A stretch of DNA of 64,000 bases, taken from positions 124,001-188,000 of the forward strand of contig NZ_JACOGA010000009.1 in NCBI RefSeq assembly GCF_014284175.1, in the 5' to 3' direction. The stretch is from Affinundibacterium flavidum (lineage in GTDB: Bacteria; Pseudomonadota; Gammaproteobacteria; Burkholderiales; Burkholderiaceae_D). The position numbers were made by a program, and so were the translations under genes. Shown one piece after another: positions 44,247 through 54,801 of the stretch. Each line of letters starts with the position of its first letter. Positions within the stretch are counted from its first letter, which is position 1. The notes beneath the pieces are model-generated. The model worked only from the letters and a program-made list of their open reading frames with translations. It ran no database searches and was not told where the DNA came from.

Positions 44247-46352
44247 ATGGCCCGTAAGACCCCCATTGAGCGCTACCGTAATATCGGTATTTCGGCTCAC
44301 ATTGATGCTGGTAAAACCACGACAACCGAACGTGTTTTGTTCTACACCGGTGTAAATCACAAAATCGGTGAAGTGCATGATGGCGCGGCTACCATGGACT
44401 GGATGGAGCAAGAACAAGAGCGCGGTATTACTATTACTTCCGCTGCGACAACTTGCTTCTGGAGTGGTATGGCGAATAATTTCCAGCCACACCATATCAA
44501 TATTATTGATACACCAGGCCACGTTGACTTCACGATTGAAGTTGAGCGTTCTATGCGTGTTTTGGACGGTGCTTGCATGGTTTACTGTGCAGTCGGCGGC
44601 GTTCAGCCACAATCTGAAACAGTTTGGCGTCAAGCTAACAAGTACAAAGTCCCACGTTTGGCATTCGTCAACAAGATGGATCGTACTGGCGCGAACTTCT
44701 TCAAAGTGTACGATCAAATGCGTGCACGTTTGAAAGCAAATCCAGTGCCTTTGCAAGTACCTATCGGCGCTGAAGATTTGTTCGAAGGCGTGATCGATTT
44801 GGTTAAGATGAAAGCGATCATCTGGGATGTAGCATCTCAAGGTATGAAATTTGAATACGGCGAAATCCCTGAGAATTTGTTAGCTGACGCGAAAAAATGG
44901 CGCGAAAACATGGTTGAAGCTGCTGCTGAAGCCAGCGAAGAATTGATGAACAAATACCTTGAAGAAGGTGATTTGACTGAAGCTGAAATCAAAAAAGCTT
45001 TGCGTCAACGTACTATCGCTTCTGAAATCGTTCCAATGTTGTGCGGTACTGCATTTAAAAACAAAGGCGTTCAGGCGATGTTGGATGCGGTAGTTGAGTA
45101 CTTGCCATCTCCGATCGATATTCCACCAGTTCCTGGTACGAATGAAGATGATGAGCCTGTAGTTCGTGAAGCTAAAGACACAGAGAAATTCTCTGGCTTG
45201 GCGTTCAAGATTGCAACTGATCCGTTCGTTGGTCAATTGTGCTTCGTTCGTTGCTACTCAGGTACTTTGAATTCTGGTGATACGGTTTATAACTCTGTTA
45301 AAGAGAAAAAAGAGCGTATTGGTCGTTTGGTTCAGATGCATGCAAACCAACGTGAAGAAATCAAAGAAATGTTGGCGGGTGATATCGCGGCTGTGGTTGG
45401 TCTGAAAGACACAACAACTGGTGATACCTTGTGCGACGAAAAAGCGATCGTTGTCTTGGAACGTATGGTGTTCCCAGAGCCAGTTATTTCTCAAGCGGTT
45501 GAGCCAAAGACTAAGCAAGATCAAGAGAAAATGGGCTTGGCATTGAACCGTTTGGCGGCTGAAGATCCATCTTTCCGCGTACGTACTGACGAAGAATCTG
45601 GTCAGACAATTATCGCTGGTATGGGTGAATTGCATCTGGACATTATCGTTGACCGTATGAAGCGTGAATTTAACGTGGAAGCAACTGTTGGTAAGCCACA
45701 AGTTGCATACCGCGAAACAATTCGCAAAACTTGCGAAGAAATCGAAGGTAAGTTCGTTAAGCAATCTGGTGGTCGTGGTCAATACGGTCACGTAGTATTG
45801 AAGATCGAGCCGCAAGAACCAGGTAAAGGTTTCGAATTCGTTGATGCGATCAAAGGCGGTACAGTTCCACGTGAATACATTCCTGCAGTTGAAAAAGGTG
45901 TACGTGAAACATTGACTTCCGGTGTATTGGCTGGCTACCCAGTGGTTGACGTTAAAGTTACTCTGTTCTTCGGTTCATACCATGACGTCGACTCCAATGA
46001 AAACGCGTTCCGTATGGCGGGTTCTATGGCGTTTAAAGACGGCTGCCGCAAAGCAAGCCCAGTTATTCTGGAGCCAATGATGGCGGTTGAAGTAGAAACA
46101 CCAGAAGACTACGCTGGTACAGTGATGGGTGATTTGTCCTCACGTCGCGGTATGGTTCAAGGTATGGATGAGATTGCTGGTGGTGGCGGTAAGATCATTA
46201 AAGCTGAAGTGCCATTGTCTGAGATGTTTGGTTACTCAACTTCTTTGCGTTCAGCAACTCAAGGTCGTGCGACTTATTCCATGGAATTCAAGCACTACTC
46301 TGAAGCACCGAAGAATGTTATCGACGCAATCGTTACATCTAAAGCTAAGTAA
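44247..46352 (+). CDS. fusA: Elongation factor G
   Basis: 701 residues, usual for EF-G. G1 motif [11 protein letters not shown], switch [18 protein letters not shown] and NKMD are all present; the C-terminal domains include GRGQYGHV and the EF-G-specific [13 protein letters not shown]. Catalyses translocation and, with RRF, recycling. The upstream 144-nt spacer carries a CCGGGCGT/ACGCTCGG hairpin (around 44184-44217) with A/T-rich loop. SD TTAGGA. Confidence 0.98.
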   Translation: MARKTPIERYRNIGISAHIDAGKTTTTERVLFYTGVNHKIGEVHDGAATMDWMEQEQERGITITSAATTCFWSGMANNFQPHHINIIDTPGHVDFTIEVERSMRVLDGACMVYCAVGGVQPQSETVWRQANKYKVPRLAFVNKMDRTGANFFKVYDQMRARLKANPVPLQVPIGAEDLFEGVIDLVKMKAIIWDVASQGMKFEYGEIPENLLADAKKWRENMVEAAAEASEELMNKYLEEGDLTEAEIKKALRQRTIASEIVPMLCGTAFKNKGVQAMLDAVVEYLPSPIDIPPVPGTNEDDEPVVREAKDTEKFSGLAFKIATDPFVGQLCFVRCYSGTLNSGDTVYNSVKEKKERIGRLVQMHANQREEIKEMLAGDIAAVVGLKDTTTGDTLCDEKAIVVLERMVFPEPVISQAVEPKTKQDQEKMGLALNRLAAEDPSFRVRTDEESGQTIIAGMGELHLDIIVDRMKREFNVEATVGKPQVAYRETIRKTCEEIEGKFVKQSGGRGQYGHVVLKIEPQEPGKGFEFVDAIKGGTVPREYIPAVEKGVRETLTSGVLAGYPVVDVKVTLFFGSYHDVDSNENAFRMAGSMAFKDGCRKASPVILEPMMAVEVETPEDYAGTVMGDLSSRRGMVQGMDEIAGGGGKIIKAEVPLSEMFGYSTSLRSATQGRATYSMEFKHYSEAPKNVIDAIVTSKAK

Positions 46353-46378
46353 TAATTAAGTTATTTAAATCGGAAAAT

Positions 46379-46411
46379 CCTGCTTCGATAACTCTTTGTT
46401 AGAGAAGCAGG
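46379..46411 (+). other. Intercistronic hairpin between fusA and tuf
   Basis: CCTGCTTC (46379-46386) pairs with GAAGCAGG (46404-46411), with an inner TAAC/GTTA helix. No T run follows, so it is more likely an RNA-processing or stability element than a terminator. Confidence 0.5.
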
Positions 46412-46448
46412 TAATTAATCTAATCGTTCTTTTTGAAGGAAGAATAAA

Positions 46449-47639
46449 ATGGCAAAAGGTAAGTTCGAACGCACCAAGCCGCACGTTAACGTCGGTACAA
46501 TTGGTCACGTGGATCACGGTAAAACGACATTGACAGCAGCGATTGCGACAGTATTGTCTAAGAAATTTGGCGGCGAAGCTAAAGCATACGATCAAATCGA
46601 TGCAGCTCCAGAAGAAAAAGCGCGCGGTATTACAATTAATACAGCCCACGTAGAATACGAAACAGCAGGTCGTCACTATGCTCACGTTGACTGCCCAGGC
46701 CATGCTGATTATGTTAAAAACATGATTACTGGTGCTGCTCAGATGGACGGCGCGATCTTAGTTTGCTCCGCAGCTGACGGTCCTATGCCACAAACACGTG
46801 AACACATCTTGTTGGCACGTCAAGTTGGTGTTCCATACATCATCGTTTTCTTGAACAAATGCGACATGGTGGATGACGCTGAGTTGTTGGAATTGGTTGA
46901 AATGGAAGTTCGTGAGTTATTGTCTAAATACGAATTCCCAGGCGACGATTTGCCTATCATCCAAGGTTCTGCAAAATTGGCGCTCGAAGGCGACAAAGGT
47001 CCATTGGGCGAAGAAGCCATCATGAAATTGGCTGATGCTTTGGATTCTTACATCCCAACACCAGAACGTGCTGTTGACGGCGCATTCCTGTTGCCAGTAG
47101 AAGACGTATTCTCTATTTCTGGTCGCGGTACAGTGGTCACCGGCCGTATCGAACGCGGTATCGTTAAAGTCGGCGAAGAGATCGAAATCGTTGGTATTAA
47201 AGACACAGTTAAAACAACATGTACTGGTGTTGAAATGTTCCGCAAATTGCTGGACCAAGGTCAAGCAGGCGATAACGTTGGTGTGTTGTTGCGCGGTACT
47301 AAGCGTGAAGATATTCAACGTGGTCAAGTATTGTCTAAACCAGGTTCTATTAAGCCACATAGTCACTTTACAGGCGAGATCTACGTTTTGTCTAAAGATG
47401 AAGGTGGTCGTCATACACCATTCTTTAACAACTATCGTCCACAGTTCTACTTCCGTACAACGGACGTAACTGGTTCAATCGAGTTGCCGAAAGATAAAGA
47501 AATGGTGATGCCAGGTGATAACGTCTCTATCACAGTAAAATTGATCAACCCGATCGCGATGGAAGAAGGTCTCCGTTTCGCGATTCGTGAAGGTGGTCGT
47601 ACTGTTGGTGCGGGTGTTGTTGCTAAAATTATCGAGTAA
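46449..47639 (+). CDS. tuf: Elongation factor Tu
   Basis: 396 residues. [11 protein letters not shown] at 19-29, the DCPGHADY and NKCD motifs and domain [11 protein letters not shown] are all intact. EF-Tu carries aminoacyl-tRNA to the A site. Betaproteobacteria usually carry two tuf copies; only this one lies in the window. AAGGA 9 nt before the ATG. It is followed by a terminator-like hairpin, so the str transcript can end here. Confidence 0.98.
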   Translation: MAKGKFERTKPHVNVGTIGHVDHGKTTLTAAIATVLSKKFGGEAKAYDQIDAAPEEKARGITINTAHVEYETAGRHYAHVDCPGHADYVKNMITGAAQMDGAILVCSAADGPMPQTREHILLARQVGVPYIIVFLNKCDMVDDAELLELVEMEVRELLSKYEFPGDDLPIIQGSAKLALEGDKGPLGEEAIMKLADALDSYIPTPERAVDGAFLLPVEDVFSISGRGTVVTGRIERGIVKVGEEIEIVGIKDTVKTTCTGVEMFRKLLDQGQAGDNVGVLLRGTKREDIQRGQVLSKPGSIKPHSHFTGEIYVLSKDEGGRHTPFFNNYRPQFYFRTTDVTGSIELPKDKEMVMPGDNVSITVKLINPIAMEEGLRFAIREGGRTVGAGVVAKIIE

Positions 47640-47678
47640 TATCTTCCACAATTTTGCCGATGAATTTCATCGATAAAA

Positions 47679-47708
47679 TTTAGGAAAAATCGAAATTTGG
47701 TGTACACT
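47679..47708 (+). promoter_or_regulatory. Candidate promoter before rpsJ
   Basis: TACACT at 47703-47708 within the 10-mer GGTGTACACT, shared with the str promoter. A weak -35 TTTAGG lies 18 nt upstream at 47679-47684. The deduced start (about 47715) is inside the hairpin at 47712-47743. Confidence 0.5.
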
Positions 47709-47711
47709 AGT

Positions 47712-47752
47712 CGGCTGTCGTGCTTTTTTAAGCTCGACAGCCGTAGTTTTTT
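47712..47752 (+). terminator. Terminator-like hairpin downstream of tuf
   Basis: CGGCTGTCG (47712-47720) and CGACAGCCG (47735-47743) form a 9-bp stem with an inner GC-GC pair, followed by TAGTTTTTT. It may terminate str transcripts or, being in the rpsJ leader, attenuate the next transcript. Confidence 0.7.
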
Positions 47753-47826
47753 AGTCTTAGTAGTAATCGCTCTTTGTTAAAAATGCCACTTTCCAGCATT
47801 GTGGCCCGTTCTTTACAGGAAATATC

Positions 47827-48144
47827 ATGTCTACAGCAAATCAAAAAATCCGTATTCGCTTGAAAGCTTTCGATTACAAGTTGATCGATCAATCAGCTCT
47901 CGAAATTGTAGAAACAGCTAAGCGTACCGGCGCTGTTGTTAAAGGTCCAGTTCCTTTGCCAACACGTATTCAACGTTTCGACGTATTGCGTTCCCCGCAC
48001 GTTAACAAAACTTCCCGTGATCAATTCGAAATCCGCACGCATCAGCGTTTGATGGACATCGTTGATCCAACGGACAAAACTGTTGACGCATTGATGAAAC
48101 TCGACTTGCCAGCTGGTGTCGACGTAGAAATCAAATTGCAATAA
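47827..48144 (+). CDS. rpsJ: 30S ribosomal protein S10
   Basis: 105 residues: [16 protein letters not shown] then [14 protein letters not shown] and [20 protein letters not shown], intact. Besides its 30S role S10 (NusE) joins the NusB antitermination complex. It is normally the first gene of the S10 operon; here a 358-nt gap with its own promoter separates it from rplC. Confidence 0.98.
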   Translation: MSTANQKIRIRLKAFDYKLIDQSALEIVETAKRTGAVVKGPVPLPTRIQRFDVLRSPHVNKTSRDQFEIRTHQRLMDIVDPTDKTVDALMKLDLPAGVDVEIKLQ

Positions 48145-48162
48145 TTGCTAGCTCGATAAATC

Positions 48163-48250
48163 CAATTCTGGGGCGCAGCACCGCGTTGCTTGTCCTCGCA
48201 ATACCTGAGTATTGCTGCGGGAAGCGCCTTGTTCTGCATCCCCATAATTG
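48163..48250. repeat. 88-bp imperfect palindrome between rpsJ and rplC
   Basis: The two outer arms (CAATTCTGGGGCGCAG... from 48163; ...CTGCATCCCCATAATTG to 48250) pair with few mismatches. The inner tip is GCAATAC-CTGA-GTATTGC at about 48199-48216. It is too long for an ordinary terminator and ends without a T run; it may be an inserted repeat or rpsJ's 3' stabilising fold. Confidence 0.75.
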
Positions 48251-48366
48251 AATTTCTCAAGCCAGCTTTCTGTTTGCTAAAAAATTTTGAAGCATCATAA
48301 AATCTTTTAAGTGATCAGAGAAAAACTGACATACCATAATTTTTTCTATTTTCAAATAAATTTATC

Positions 48367-48395
48367 TTGTAAGTGGAAAATTTTCAGGTTACAAT
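48367..48395 (+). promoter_or_regulatory. Promoter for the rplC operon
   Basis: TTGTAA at 48367-48372 and TACAAT at 48390-48395 with the ideal 17-nt spacing, 108 nt before the rplC ATG. A start near 48402 is predicted. Confidence 0.7.
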
Positions 48396-48410
48396 CGAAG
48401 GCTTAGATTT

Positions 48411-48437
48411 GGATAGGCTTGCGCCTGTCTATTTTTT
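48411..48437 (+). terminator. Attenuator-like hairpin in the rplC leader
   Basis: GGATAGGC and GCCTGTCT (48411-48418 / 48423-48430) form an 8-bp stem (two G-U pairs) with a TTGC loop, followed by a run of six T at 48432-48437. It begins about 10 nt after the predicted transcript start and ends 65 nt before rplC. This arrangement would allow attenuation, as L4 does for the S10 operon in E. coli; that parallel is inference. Confidence 0.6.
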
Positions 48438-48502
48438 AAGTTTTAAAAAGTAAGTTTCTAAACATCAGCCTCACCCAATCGTAGGTGAGAATGGAGAAAA
48501 CA

Positions 48503-49159
48503 ATGAGCTTGGGCCTAGTTGGTCGCAAGGTTGGTATGATGCGCATTTTTACTGATGATGGTGATTCAATTCCAGTCACAGTATTAGATGTGTCCAACAA
48601 CCGCGTGACACAAATCAAAACTCCTGAAACAGACGGTTACTCCGCTGTTCAGGTAACATTCGGTCAGCGCCGTGCATCCCGTGTAACTAAAGCGGCTGCA
48701 GGTCACCTCGCAAAAGCGGGCGTGGAAGCTGGTACTGTCTTAAAAGAATTCCGTGTTGACGCTGCTAAAGCTGCTGAACTGAAAGCGGGCGATGTTGTGC
48801 CTGTTGGCTTGTTCGAAGCTGGTCAAAAAGTCGACGTGCAAGGTGTGACAATTGGTAAAGGCTATGCCGGTACTATTAAGCGTCACCACTTCGCATCTGG
48901 TCGTGCTACTCACGGTAACTCACGTTCACATAATGTTCCTGGTTCTATCGGTATGGCGCAGGATCCTGGTCGCGTTTTCCCAGGTAAGCGCATGACTGGT
49001 CACTTGGGTGATGTTACGCGTACAGTGCAAAATCTTGTCATCGCTCGTGTGGATGCTGATCGCCAATTGTTGTTGGTGAAAGGTGCTATTCCAGGCGCGA
49101 AAAACGGTCAGGTGATTGTATCGCCAGCTGTTAAAGTTAAAGCAAAGAAGGGGGCTTAA
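48503..49159 (+). CDS. rplC: 50S ribosomal protein L3
   Basis: 218 residues from ATG 48503 ([12 protein letters not shown]); the frame from 48485 begins inside the leader and lacks a ribosome site (GGAGAAAA precedes 48503). Contains the [21 protein letters not shown] loop that reaches the peptidyl-transferase centre; the Gln in this loop is the usual methylation site. First gene of a nine-gene run. Confidence 0.98.
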   Translation: MSLGLVGRKVGMMRIFTDDGDSIPVTVLDVSNNRVTQIKTPETDGYSAVQVTFGQRRASRVTKAAAGHLAKAGVEAGTVLKEFRVDAAKAAELKAGDVVPVGLFEAGQKVDVQGVTIGKGYAGTIKRHHFASGRATHGNSRSHNVPGSIGMAQDPGRVFPGKRMTGHLGDVTRTVQNLVIARVDADRQLLLVKGAIPGAKNGQVIVSPAVKVKAKKGA

Positions 49160-49162
49160 TTT

Positions 49163-49786
49163 ATGGAACTGAAGCTCCTAAATGCGGATGGTCAATCTGC
49201 TTCTAACGTTGCTGCACCAGATACTATTTTTGGTCGTGACTACAATGAAGCCTTGATTCATCAAGTAGTTGTTGCTTACCAAGCAAATGCTCGCAGTGGT
49301 AACCGCAAACAATTGGGTCGTGACGAAGTTCACCACACAACGAAGAAGCCATGGCGTCAAAAAGGTACGGGTCGTGCTCGTGCTGGTATGTCATCTTCCC
49401 CATTGTGGCGTGGAGGCGGTCGTGCTTTCCCTAATTCTCCTGATGAGAACTTCTCTCACAAAGTTAACAAGAAGATGTATCGCGCAGGTATCTGCTCGAT
49501 CTTGTCTCAGTTGGCTCGTGAAGGTCGTTTGAATGTTGTTGACAGTCTGACTGTTGATGCGCCAAAAACTAAGTTGTTGTCTGAAAAATTGAAGACGATG
49601 GGTTGCTTGGATTCAGTATTGATTATTACTGAAGACTTCAACGAAAACTTGATGTTGGCTGCTCGCAATCTGGTTAACGTTTTGGTTGTTGAGCCACGTT
49701 ATGCTGATCCAGTTTCTTTGGTGTTCTACAAGAAAGTGTTGATCACAAAAGCGGCCTTGACAAAGATTGAGGAGATGCTGGCATGA
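49163..49786 (+). CDS. rplD: 50S ribosomal protein L4
   Basis: 207 residues. [26 protein letters not shown] near residue 60 is the extended loop that lines the exit tunnel and contacts macrolides; it is intact. Only 3 nt after rplC. L4 in gammaproteobacteria autogenously controls its operon by transcription attenuation, which makes the hairpin before rplC of interest. Confidence 0.98.
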   Translation: MELKLLNADGQSASNVAAPDTIFGRDYNEALIHQVVVAYQANARSGNRKQLGRDEVHHTTKKPWRQKGTGRARAGMSSSPLWRGGGRAFPNSPDENFSHKVNKKMYRAGICSILSQLAREGRLNVVDSLTVDAPKTKLLSEKLKTMGCLDSVLIITEDFNENLMLAARNLVNVLVVEPRYADPVSLVFYKKVLITKAALTKIEEMLA

Positions 49787-50094
49787 GCGTAATCAAGCAT
49801 AGTGAAGAACGCCTGATGAAGGTGTTGCTGGCTCCGGTGATCTCTGAAAAAGCAACTATGGTTGCAGAGAAAAACGAGCAAGTTGTGTTCCTGGTAATGC
49901 CAGATGCAACTAAGCCAGAAATCAAGGCTGCTGTTGAGTTGCTGTTTAAGGTTCAGGTTGAATCTGTGCAAGTAGCTAACCGCTTGGGCAAACAAAAACG
50001 TACTGGTAAATTTAATGGCCGTCGCAATCATACAAAACGCGCTTTTGTATGCTTGAAACCAGGTCAAGAAATTAACTTTACCGAGGGGGCATAA
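49783..50094 (+). CDS. rplW: 50S ribosomal protein L23
   Basis: 103 residues; the start overlaps the L4 stop by 4 nt. [16 protein letters not shown] and [15 protein letters not shown] are typical. L23 sits at the tunnel exit and docks trigger factor and SRP. An in-frame ATG follows 12 codons in, but the first fits the operon overlap. Confidence 0.97.
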   Translation: MSVIKHSEERLMKVLLAPVISEKATMVAEKNEQVVFLVMPDATKPEIKAAVELLFKVQVESVQVANRLGKQKRTGKFNGRRNHTKRAFVCLKPGQEINFTEGA

Positions 50095-50096
50095 GC

Positions 50097-50924
50097 ATGG
50101 CACTCGTTAAGATGAAGCCAACCTCACCAGGCCGTCGTGGTATGGTTAAAGTGGTAACTGAAGGTCTGCATAAAGGTCGTCCGTTTGCTGCTTTGTTGGA
50201 AAAGAAAAATAAAACTGCTGGCCGTAACAACAATGGTCATATCACTACACGCCATATCGGCGGTGGTCATAAGCAGCACTATCGTTTAGTCGATTTTAAG
50301 CGTTCTAAAGATGGTATTCCTGCGAAAGTTGAACGCATTGAATACGATCCTAACCGTACAGCGCACATTGCTTTGTTGTGCTACGCGGATGGTGAACGTG
50401 CATACATCATTGCATCCAAAGGTATGGCTGCTGGTGATCAGGTCATGAACGGCTCACAAGCGCCGATCAAATCTGGTAACTGCTTGCCAATCCGCAATAT
50501 CCCAGTCGGTACAACTATGCATTGCGTAGAAATGTTGCCAGGCAAGGGTGCGCAGATCGCTCGTACTGCTGGTGCTGGTGTGGTGTTGATGGCTCGCGAA
50601 GGTACATACGCTCAAGTGCGTTTGCGCTCTGGTGAAGTTCGTCGTATCCATATCGAATGCCGTGCAACTATCGGTGAAGTCGGTAACGGTGAGCATAACC
50701 TCCGTAAAATTGGTAAAGCTGGTGCGATGCGTTGGCGCGGTGTACGCCCGACAGTTCGCGGTGTTGTCATGAATCCTATCGATCACCCACACGGTGGTGG
50801 TGAAGGTAAGACAGCAGCAGGACGTCATCCAGTTTCTCCATGGGGTCAGCAAACTAAGGGTAAGAAGACACGTCGCAACAAGCGTACGACTTCCATGATC
50901 GTTTCACGCCGTGGCAAGAAATAA
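50097..50924 (+). CDS. rplB: 50S ribosomal protein L2
   Basis: 275 residues. Ends with [22 protein letters not shown]: the conserved His of this region (E. coli His229) is needed for peptidyl transfer and is present. [21 protein letters not shown] also typical. It is two nt after rplW. Confidence 0.98.
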   Translation: MALVKMKPTSPGRRGMVKVVTEGLHKGRPFAALLEKKNKTAGRNNNGHITTRHIGGGHKQHYRLVDFKRSKDGIPAKVERIEYDPNRTAHIALLCYADGERAYIIASKGMAAGDQVMNGSQAPIKSGNCLPIRNIPVGTTMHCVEMLPGKGAQIARTAGAGVVLMAREGTYAQVRLRSGEVRRIHIECRATIGEVGNGEHNLRKIGKAGAMRWRGVRPTVRGVVMNPIDHPHGGGEGKTAAGRHPVSPWGQQTKGKKTRRNKRTTSMIVSRRGKK

Positions 50925-50934
50925 GGGGTAACAC

Positions 50935-51210
50935 ATGACACGTTCAGCTAAAAAAGGGCCGTTTTGCGACGCCCATTTGGTAAAGAAAGTCGAAGCTGCG
51001 CAAGCAAATAAAGACAAAAAACCAATTAAGACTTGGTCACGTCGTTCGACAATCATGCCTGATTTCATCGGTCTGACTATCGCTGTACACAATGGTAAGC
51101 AGCACGTACCAGTGTACGTTTCTGAAAACATGGTAGGCCATAAATTGGGCGAATTCGCATTGACTCGCACATTTAAAGGTCATATCGCGGATAAGAAAGC
51201 GAAGAGATAA
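50935..51210 (+). CDS. rpsS: 30S ribosomal protein S19
   Basis: 91 residues. [39 protein letters not shown] and [20 protein letters not shown] are the conserved blocks. It binds the 30S head with S13. AAGGGG ribosome site 8 nt upstream of the ATG. The stop is 1 nt before the rplV start. Confidence 0.98.
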   Translation: MTRSAKKGPFCDAHLVKKVEAAQANKDKKPIKTWSRRSTIMPDFIGLTIAVHNGKQHVPVYVSENMVGHKLGEFALTRTFKGHIADKKAKR

Positions 51211-51211
51211 T

Positions 51212-51541
51212 ATGGAAACCAAAGCAATATTGAAGGGTGTACGTCTGTCCGAGCAAAAAGGTCGCTTGGTAGCAGACTTGATCCGTGGTAAGAAAGTCGA
51301 TCAAGCATTAAACATCTTAGCCTTCAGTCCGAAAAAAGGCGCGACTATCATTAAGAAAGTCTTGGAATCAGCAATTGCTAATGCCGAGCACAATGATGGT
51401 GCCGATATCGATGAATTGAAAGTTACGACGATTTATGTCGAAAAAGGACCAATTCTCAAACGCTTTACAGCGCGCGCAAAAGGTCGTGGTGATCGTATCT
51501 CTAAACAATCCTGTCACATTTATGTGACTGTTGGTAACTAA
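51212..51541 (+). CDS. rplV: 50S ribosomal protein L22
   Basis: 109 residues. [20 protein letters not shown] at the start and [20 protein letters not shown] near the end, which forms the tunnel hairpin linked with macrolide resistance; no deletion is seen there. Its ribosome site lies within the last rpsS codons, so initiation is coupled. Confidence 0.97.
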   Translation: METKAILKGVRLSEQKGRLVADLIRGKKVDQALNILAFSPKKGATIIKKVLESAIANAEHNDGADIDELKVTTIYVEKGPILKRFTARAKGRGDRISKQSCHIYVTVGN

Positions 51542-51550
51542 GGAGTCACG

Positions 51551-52390
51551 ATGGGACAGAAGATACATCCAACCGGTTTCCGTTTAGCGGTAACACGTAA
51601 TTGGTCTTCACGTTGGTATGCTGGCAATGGTAACTTTGCCACTATGCTCAATGAAGATATCAAAGTACGTGAATACCTGAAAAAGAAACTGAAAAATGCA
51701 TCAGTAGGTCGTATCACTATTGAGCGTCCAGCAAAAAATGCACGTATTACTATTTACAGCTCCCGTCCAGGCGTTGTGATTGGTAAAAAAGGCGAAGATA
51801 TCGAATCCTTGAAAGCGGATTTGGCAAAGATCATGGGCGTGCCTGTGCACGTAAATATCGAAGAAATTCGTAAGCCAGAAATCGATGCTCAATTGATCGC
51901 TGATTCTATCTCTCAGCAGCTCGAAAAACGTATTATGTTCCGCCGCGCGATGAAACGTGCGATGCAAAACGCAATGCGTCTGGGTGCTAAGGGTATCAAG
52001 ATCATGTCTAGTGGTCGTTTGAATGGTATCGAAATTGCTCGTAAAGAATGGTATCGCGAAGGCCGTGTGCCTCTGCATACTTTGCGCGCCGATATCGATT
52101 ACGGTACAAGTGAAGCATCTACGACATACGGTATTATTGGCGTTAAAGTTTGGGTTTACAAAGGTGATCGTTTAGCTAATGGCGACGCTCCTGTAATCGA
52201 ATCCACACCAGAAGACGACAAAAAACGTCGTGGCCCACGTCGCGAAGATGGCAAGCCAAATAGCCGTCCACGTGCAAAGCGCCCTGAAGGTCAAACTCCA
52301 ACTGGTACAGCAGCAGCTCCAGCAGCTAAACGTGTTCGCACGAAAGCAGCTGACGGCGCAGCGGCACCAGCTGAGAAAGCAGGAGAATAA
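51551..52390 (+). CDS. rpsC: 30S ribosomal protein S3
   Basis: 279 residues. The KH domain has [18 protein letters not shown] and [12 protein letters not shown], and [19 protein letters not shown] shows the mRNA-helicase arginines. It is longer than E. coli S3 (233) because of an Ala/Pro/Lys-rich C-terminal tail of about 60 residues, common in betaproteobacteria. AAGGAG 4 nt upstream of the ATG. Confidence 0.98.
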   Translation: MGQKIHPTGFRLAVTRNWSSRWYAGNGNFATMLNEDIKVREYLKKKLKNASVGRITIERPAKNARITIYSSRPGVVIGKKGEDIESLKADLAKIMGVPVHVNIEEIRKPEIDAQLIADSISQQLEKRIMFRRAMKRAMQNAMRLGAKGIKIMSSGRLNGIEIARKEWYREGRVPLHTLRADIDYGTSEASTTYGIIGVKVWVYKGDRLANGDAPVIESTPEDDKKRRGPRREDGKPNSRPRAKRPEGQTPTGTAAAPAAKRVRTKAADGAAAPAEKAGE

Positions 52391-52392
52391 TC

Positions 52393-52812
52393 ATGCTGCA
52401 ACCAGCACGCAGAAAATATCGTAAGGAACAAAAAGGCCGCAACAAGGGTATATCCCATGACCGTGGCACAGCAGTTTCTTTCGGTGAATTTGGTTTGAAA
52501 TCAATTGCACGTGGCCGTATTACTGCACGTCAAATTGAAGCGGCACGTCGCGCTATGACTCGTCATATCAAACGTGGTGGCCGTATCTGGATCCGTATTT
52601 TCCCAGATAAGCCAATTTCTCAGAAACCAGCTGAAGTTCGTATGGGTAATGGTAAAGGTAATCCAGAGTACTACGTAGCCGAGATTCAACCAGGCAAAAT
52701 GTTGTACGAGATGGATGGCGTTGATGAAGCGCTGGCACGCGAAGCTTTCCGCTTAGCAGCTGCTAAATTACCATTGTTGACAACGTTTGTCGTACGTCAA
52801 GTCGGCACTTAA
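52393..52812 (+). CDS. rplP: 50S ribosomal protein L16
   Basis: 139 residues. [45 protein letters not shown] and [28 protein letters not shown] are all conserved. The Arg in GRIWIRIFP region (E. coli Arg81) is the usual hydroxylation target. L16 helps form the A-site tRNA pocket. Two nt after rpsC. Confidence 0.98.
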   Translation: MLQPARRKYRKEQKGRNKGISHDRGTAVSFGEFGLKSIARGRITARQIEAARRAMTRHIKRGGRIWIRIFPDKPISQKPAEVRMGNGKGNPEYYVAEIQPGKMLYEMDGVDEALAREAFRLAAAKLPLLTTFVVRQVGT

Positions 52813-52825
52813 TAGGGAGTTGTAA

Positions 52826-53017
52826 ATGAAAGTATCTGAACTCCAAGGCAAAGACTCCGCAGCTTTGACGAAAGAATTGAATGATTTGTTGAAGGCACAA
52901 TTCAGCCTGCGTATGCAAATCGCTACGCAACAGTTGAATAACACTTCGCAACTCAAAAAAGTTCGTCGTGACATCGCCAGAGTTAAAACAGTCATGAATC
53001 AGAAGGATGCCAAATAA
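52826..53017 (+). CDS. rpmC: 50S ribosomal protein L29
   Basis: 63 residues, mostly helical: [20 protein letters not shown] and [28 protein letters not shown]. Located at the tunnel exit next to L23. GGGAG 8 nt before the ATG. The final base of its stop codon is the first base of the rpsQ start. Confidence 0.97.
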   Translation: MKVSELQGKDSAALTKELNDLLKAQFSLRMQIATQQLNNTSQLKKVRRDIARVKTVMNQKDAK

Positions 53018-53301
53018 TGAACGATCAAGCGAATGTACCAGTAAAGGTTGCACTGAAGCGCACATTGATTGGCAAAGTTGTCTCCGACAAGATGGACAAG
53101 ACAGTGACAGTATTAGTTGAGCGTCACGTTAAACATCCTTTGTACGGTAAGATCATTGTGCGTACAGCGAAATACCATGCACACGATGAAGCTAACCAAG
53201 CAAAAGCCGGTGATACAGTCGAGATTCAAGAAGGTCGTCCAATCTCTAAAACTAAAGCTTGGACATTGACTCGCGTTGTACAAGTTGCGCCAGTTTTATA
53301 A
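53017..53301 (+). CDS. rpsQ: 30S ribosomal protein S17
   Basis: 94 residues: [34 protein letters not shown], then [31 protein letters not shown]. Primary 16S binding protein of the 5' domain. It ends the rplC-rpsQ run; a 256-nt structured gap follows. Confidence 0.97.
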   Translation: MNDQANVPVKVALKRTLIGKVVSDKMDKTVTVLVERHVKHPLYGKIIVRTAKYHAHDEANQAKAGDTVEIQEGRPISKTKAWTLTRVVQVAPVL

Positions 53302-53557
53302 TAGTTGTTGCAGTAATCGTTTTTTGATGTAATAATGATGGGCTGTCATTTGCAAAGCTTGCAAATGACAGCTTAAATGTCTCTCAGGCTAGTAATTTGA
53401 GAGTGGTTAAAAAATCGTCCACCTAATCGGTTGACTCGTGCATTGTTATTTGTGCTTCTAAGGCGTCTGACAATAAAAGAGTTGGCTGGCGGGACCAAGA
53501 CTGACTACAGATTTGCAATGTGCGGATTGTGTGGATTAAGTTGGGAAAGAGAACAAT
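53302..53557 (+). promoter_or_regulatory. Gap between S10-type and spc-type operons with perfect hairpin
   Basis: A perfect 14-bp stem (GCTGTCATTTGCAA at 53342-53355, complement 53359-53372, 3-nt loop) without a T run. A possible promoter TTGCAG (53308-53313) with TAATAA (53330-53335) at 16 nt precedes it, and a TTGACT at 53431 has only a poor -10. So rplN may start its own transcript here, or the hairpin may mark RNA processing. No gene seen in the gap. Confidence 0.5.
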
Positions 53558-53926
53558 ATGATTCAAACAGAAAGCCGGCTAGAAGTGGCTGACAATACTG
53601 GTGCGCGTGAAGTTTTGTGCATTAAAGTATTGGGTGGCTCTAAGCGTCGTTATGCAGGGATCGGTGATGTTATCAAGGTAACAGTCAAGTCTGCTGCTCC
53701 ACGCGGTCGCGTAAAAAAAGGTGAAATTTACAATGCAGTTGTAGTTCGCACTGCTAAAGGTGTTCGTCGTCAAGATGGCTCTTTGGTAAAGTTCGACGGC
53801 AATGCTGCAGTGTTGTTAAATGCAAAACTTGAGCCTATCGGAACTCGTATTTTCGGCCCAGTAACGCGCGAATTGCGTACTGAGCGTTTCATGAAGATCG
53901 TTTCGCTTGCTCCAGAAGTGCTGTAA
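53558..53926 (+). CDS. rplN: 50S ribosomal protein L14
   Basis: 122 residues: [34 protein letters not shown] and the closing [19 protein letters not shown]. Binds 23S rRNA at the subunit interface. First gene of the spc-type run; in E. coli it is preceded directly by rpsQ, here by a 256-nt gap. Confidence 0.98.
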   Translation: MIQTESRLEVADNTGAREVLCIKVLGGSKRRYAGIGDVIKVTVKSAAPRGRVKKGEIYNAVVVRTAKGVRRQDGSLVKFDGNAAVLLNAKLEPIGTRIFGPVTRELRTERFMKIVSLAPEVL

Positions 53927-53935
53927 GGAGTCGTG

Positions 53936-54250
53936 ATGAATAAGATTCGTAAAAACGACGAAGTCATCGTCTTGACGGGTAAAGACAAAGGTAAACGTGG
54001 TCAAGTGCAGCAATGCGTTGATGCGAATTACGTTGTTGTTGTAGGCGTTAATGTTGCCAAAAAAGCAACTAAGCCTAACCCAATGACTGGAGCAGTTGGT
54101 GGCATCGTTGATAAATTGATGCCGATTCATGTTTCCAATGTTGCGTTATTTAATGCTGCATCTGGTAAAGCAGACCGTGTAGGTTTTAAAGATGTGGATG
54201 GCAAAAAAGTCCGCGTTTATAAATCTACTGGCGAAGTTGTGAAGGCATAA
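53936..54250 (+). CDS. rplX: 50S ribosomal protein L24
   Basis: 104 residues from ATG 53936. A GTG three bases earlier is rejected because GGAG lies only 2 nt from it but 5 nt from the ATG. KOW motif in [25 protein letters not shown]. An early assembly initiator binding 23S domain I. Confidence 0.97.
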   Translation: MNKIRKNDEVIVLTGKDKGKRGQVQQCVDANYVVVVGVNVAKKATKPNPMTGAVGGIVDKLMPIHVSNVALFNAASGKADRVGFKDVDGKKVRVYKSTGEVVKA

Positions 54251-54254
54251 AGTC

Positions 54255-54794
54255 ATGGCCCGTCTACAAGCATTATATAAAGAAAAAATCGTTGCTGATT
54301 TGACTGAGAAATTCTCTTACAAATCACCAATGGAAGTTCCTCGCATCTTGAAGATCACCCTGAATATGGGTTTGTCCGAAGCGATTGCTGATAAGAAAAT
54401 TATCGAGCACGCAGTTGGCGATTTGACGAAGATTGCAGGTCAAAAACCTGTCGTAACTAAGGCACGTAAAGCGATCGCTGGTTTCAAAATCCGCGAAGGC
54501 TATCCAATCGGTTGTATGGTCACCCTGCGTGGTAATCATATGTACGAATTCTTGGATCGTTTCGTGACTGTGGCTTTGCCACGCGTTCGTGACTTCCGTG
54601 GTGTATCTGGCCGCGCATTTGACGGTCGTGGTAACTACAATATCGGTGTTAAGGAACAGATCATTTTCCCTGAGATCGAGTACGACAAGATTGACGCGTT
54701 GCGTGGTATGAATATCAGTATTACTACGACAGCTAAGACCGACGAAGAAGCAAAAGCGCTTCTCGCCGCATTTAAATTTCCGTTCAGAAACTGA
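54255..54794 (+). CDS. rplE: 50S ribosomal protein L5
   Basis: 179 residues. [37 protein letters not shown] and [24 protein letters not shown] are the family blocks. Binds 5S rRNA with L18 and forms the inter-subunit bridge with S13. Four nt after rplX. Confidence 0.98.
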   Translation: MARLQALYKEKIVADLTEKFSYKSPMEVPRILKITLNMGLSEAIADKKIIEHAVGDLTKIAGQKPVVTKARKAIAGFKIREGYPIGCMVTLRGNHMYEFLDRFVTVALPRVRDFRGVSGRAFDGRGNYNIGVKEQIIFPEIEYDKIDALRGMNISITTTAKTDEEAKALLAAFKFPFRN

Positions 54795-54801
54795 GGTCGC
54801 C

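Noticed and set aside
44235..45815. Long minus-strand frames opposite fusA (201 and 185 codons)
   Set aside because: They are mirror frames of the EF-G gene with Phe/His/Arg-rich, low-quality translations and no ribosome site.
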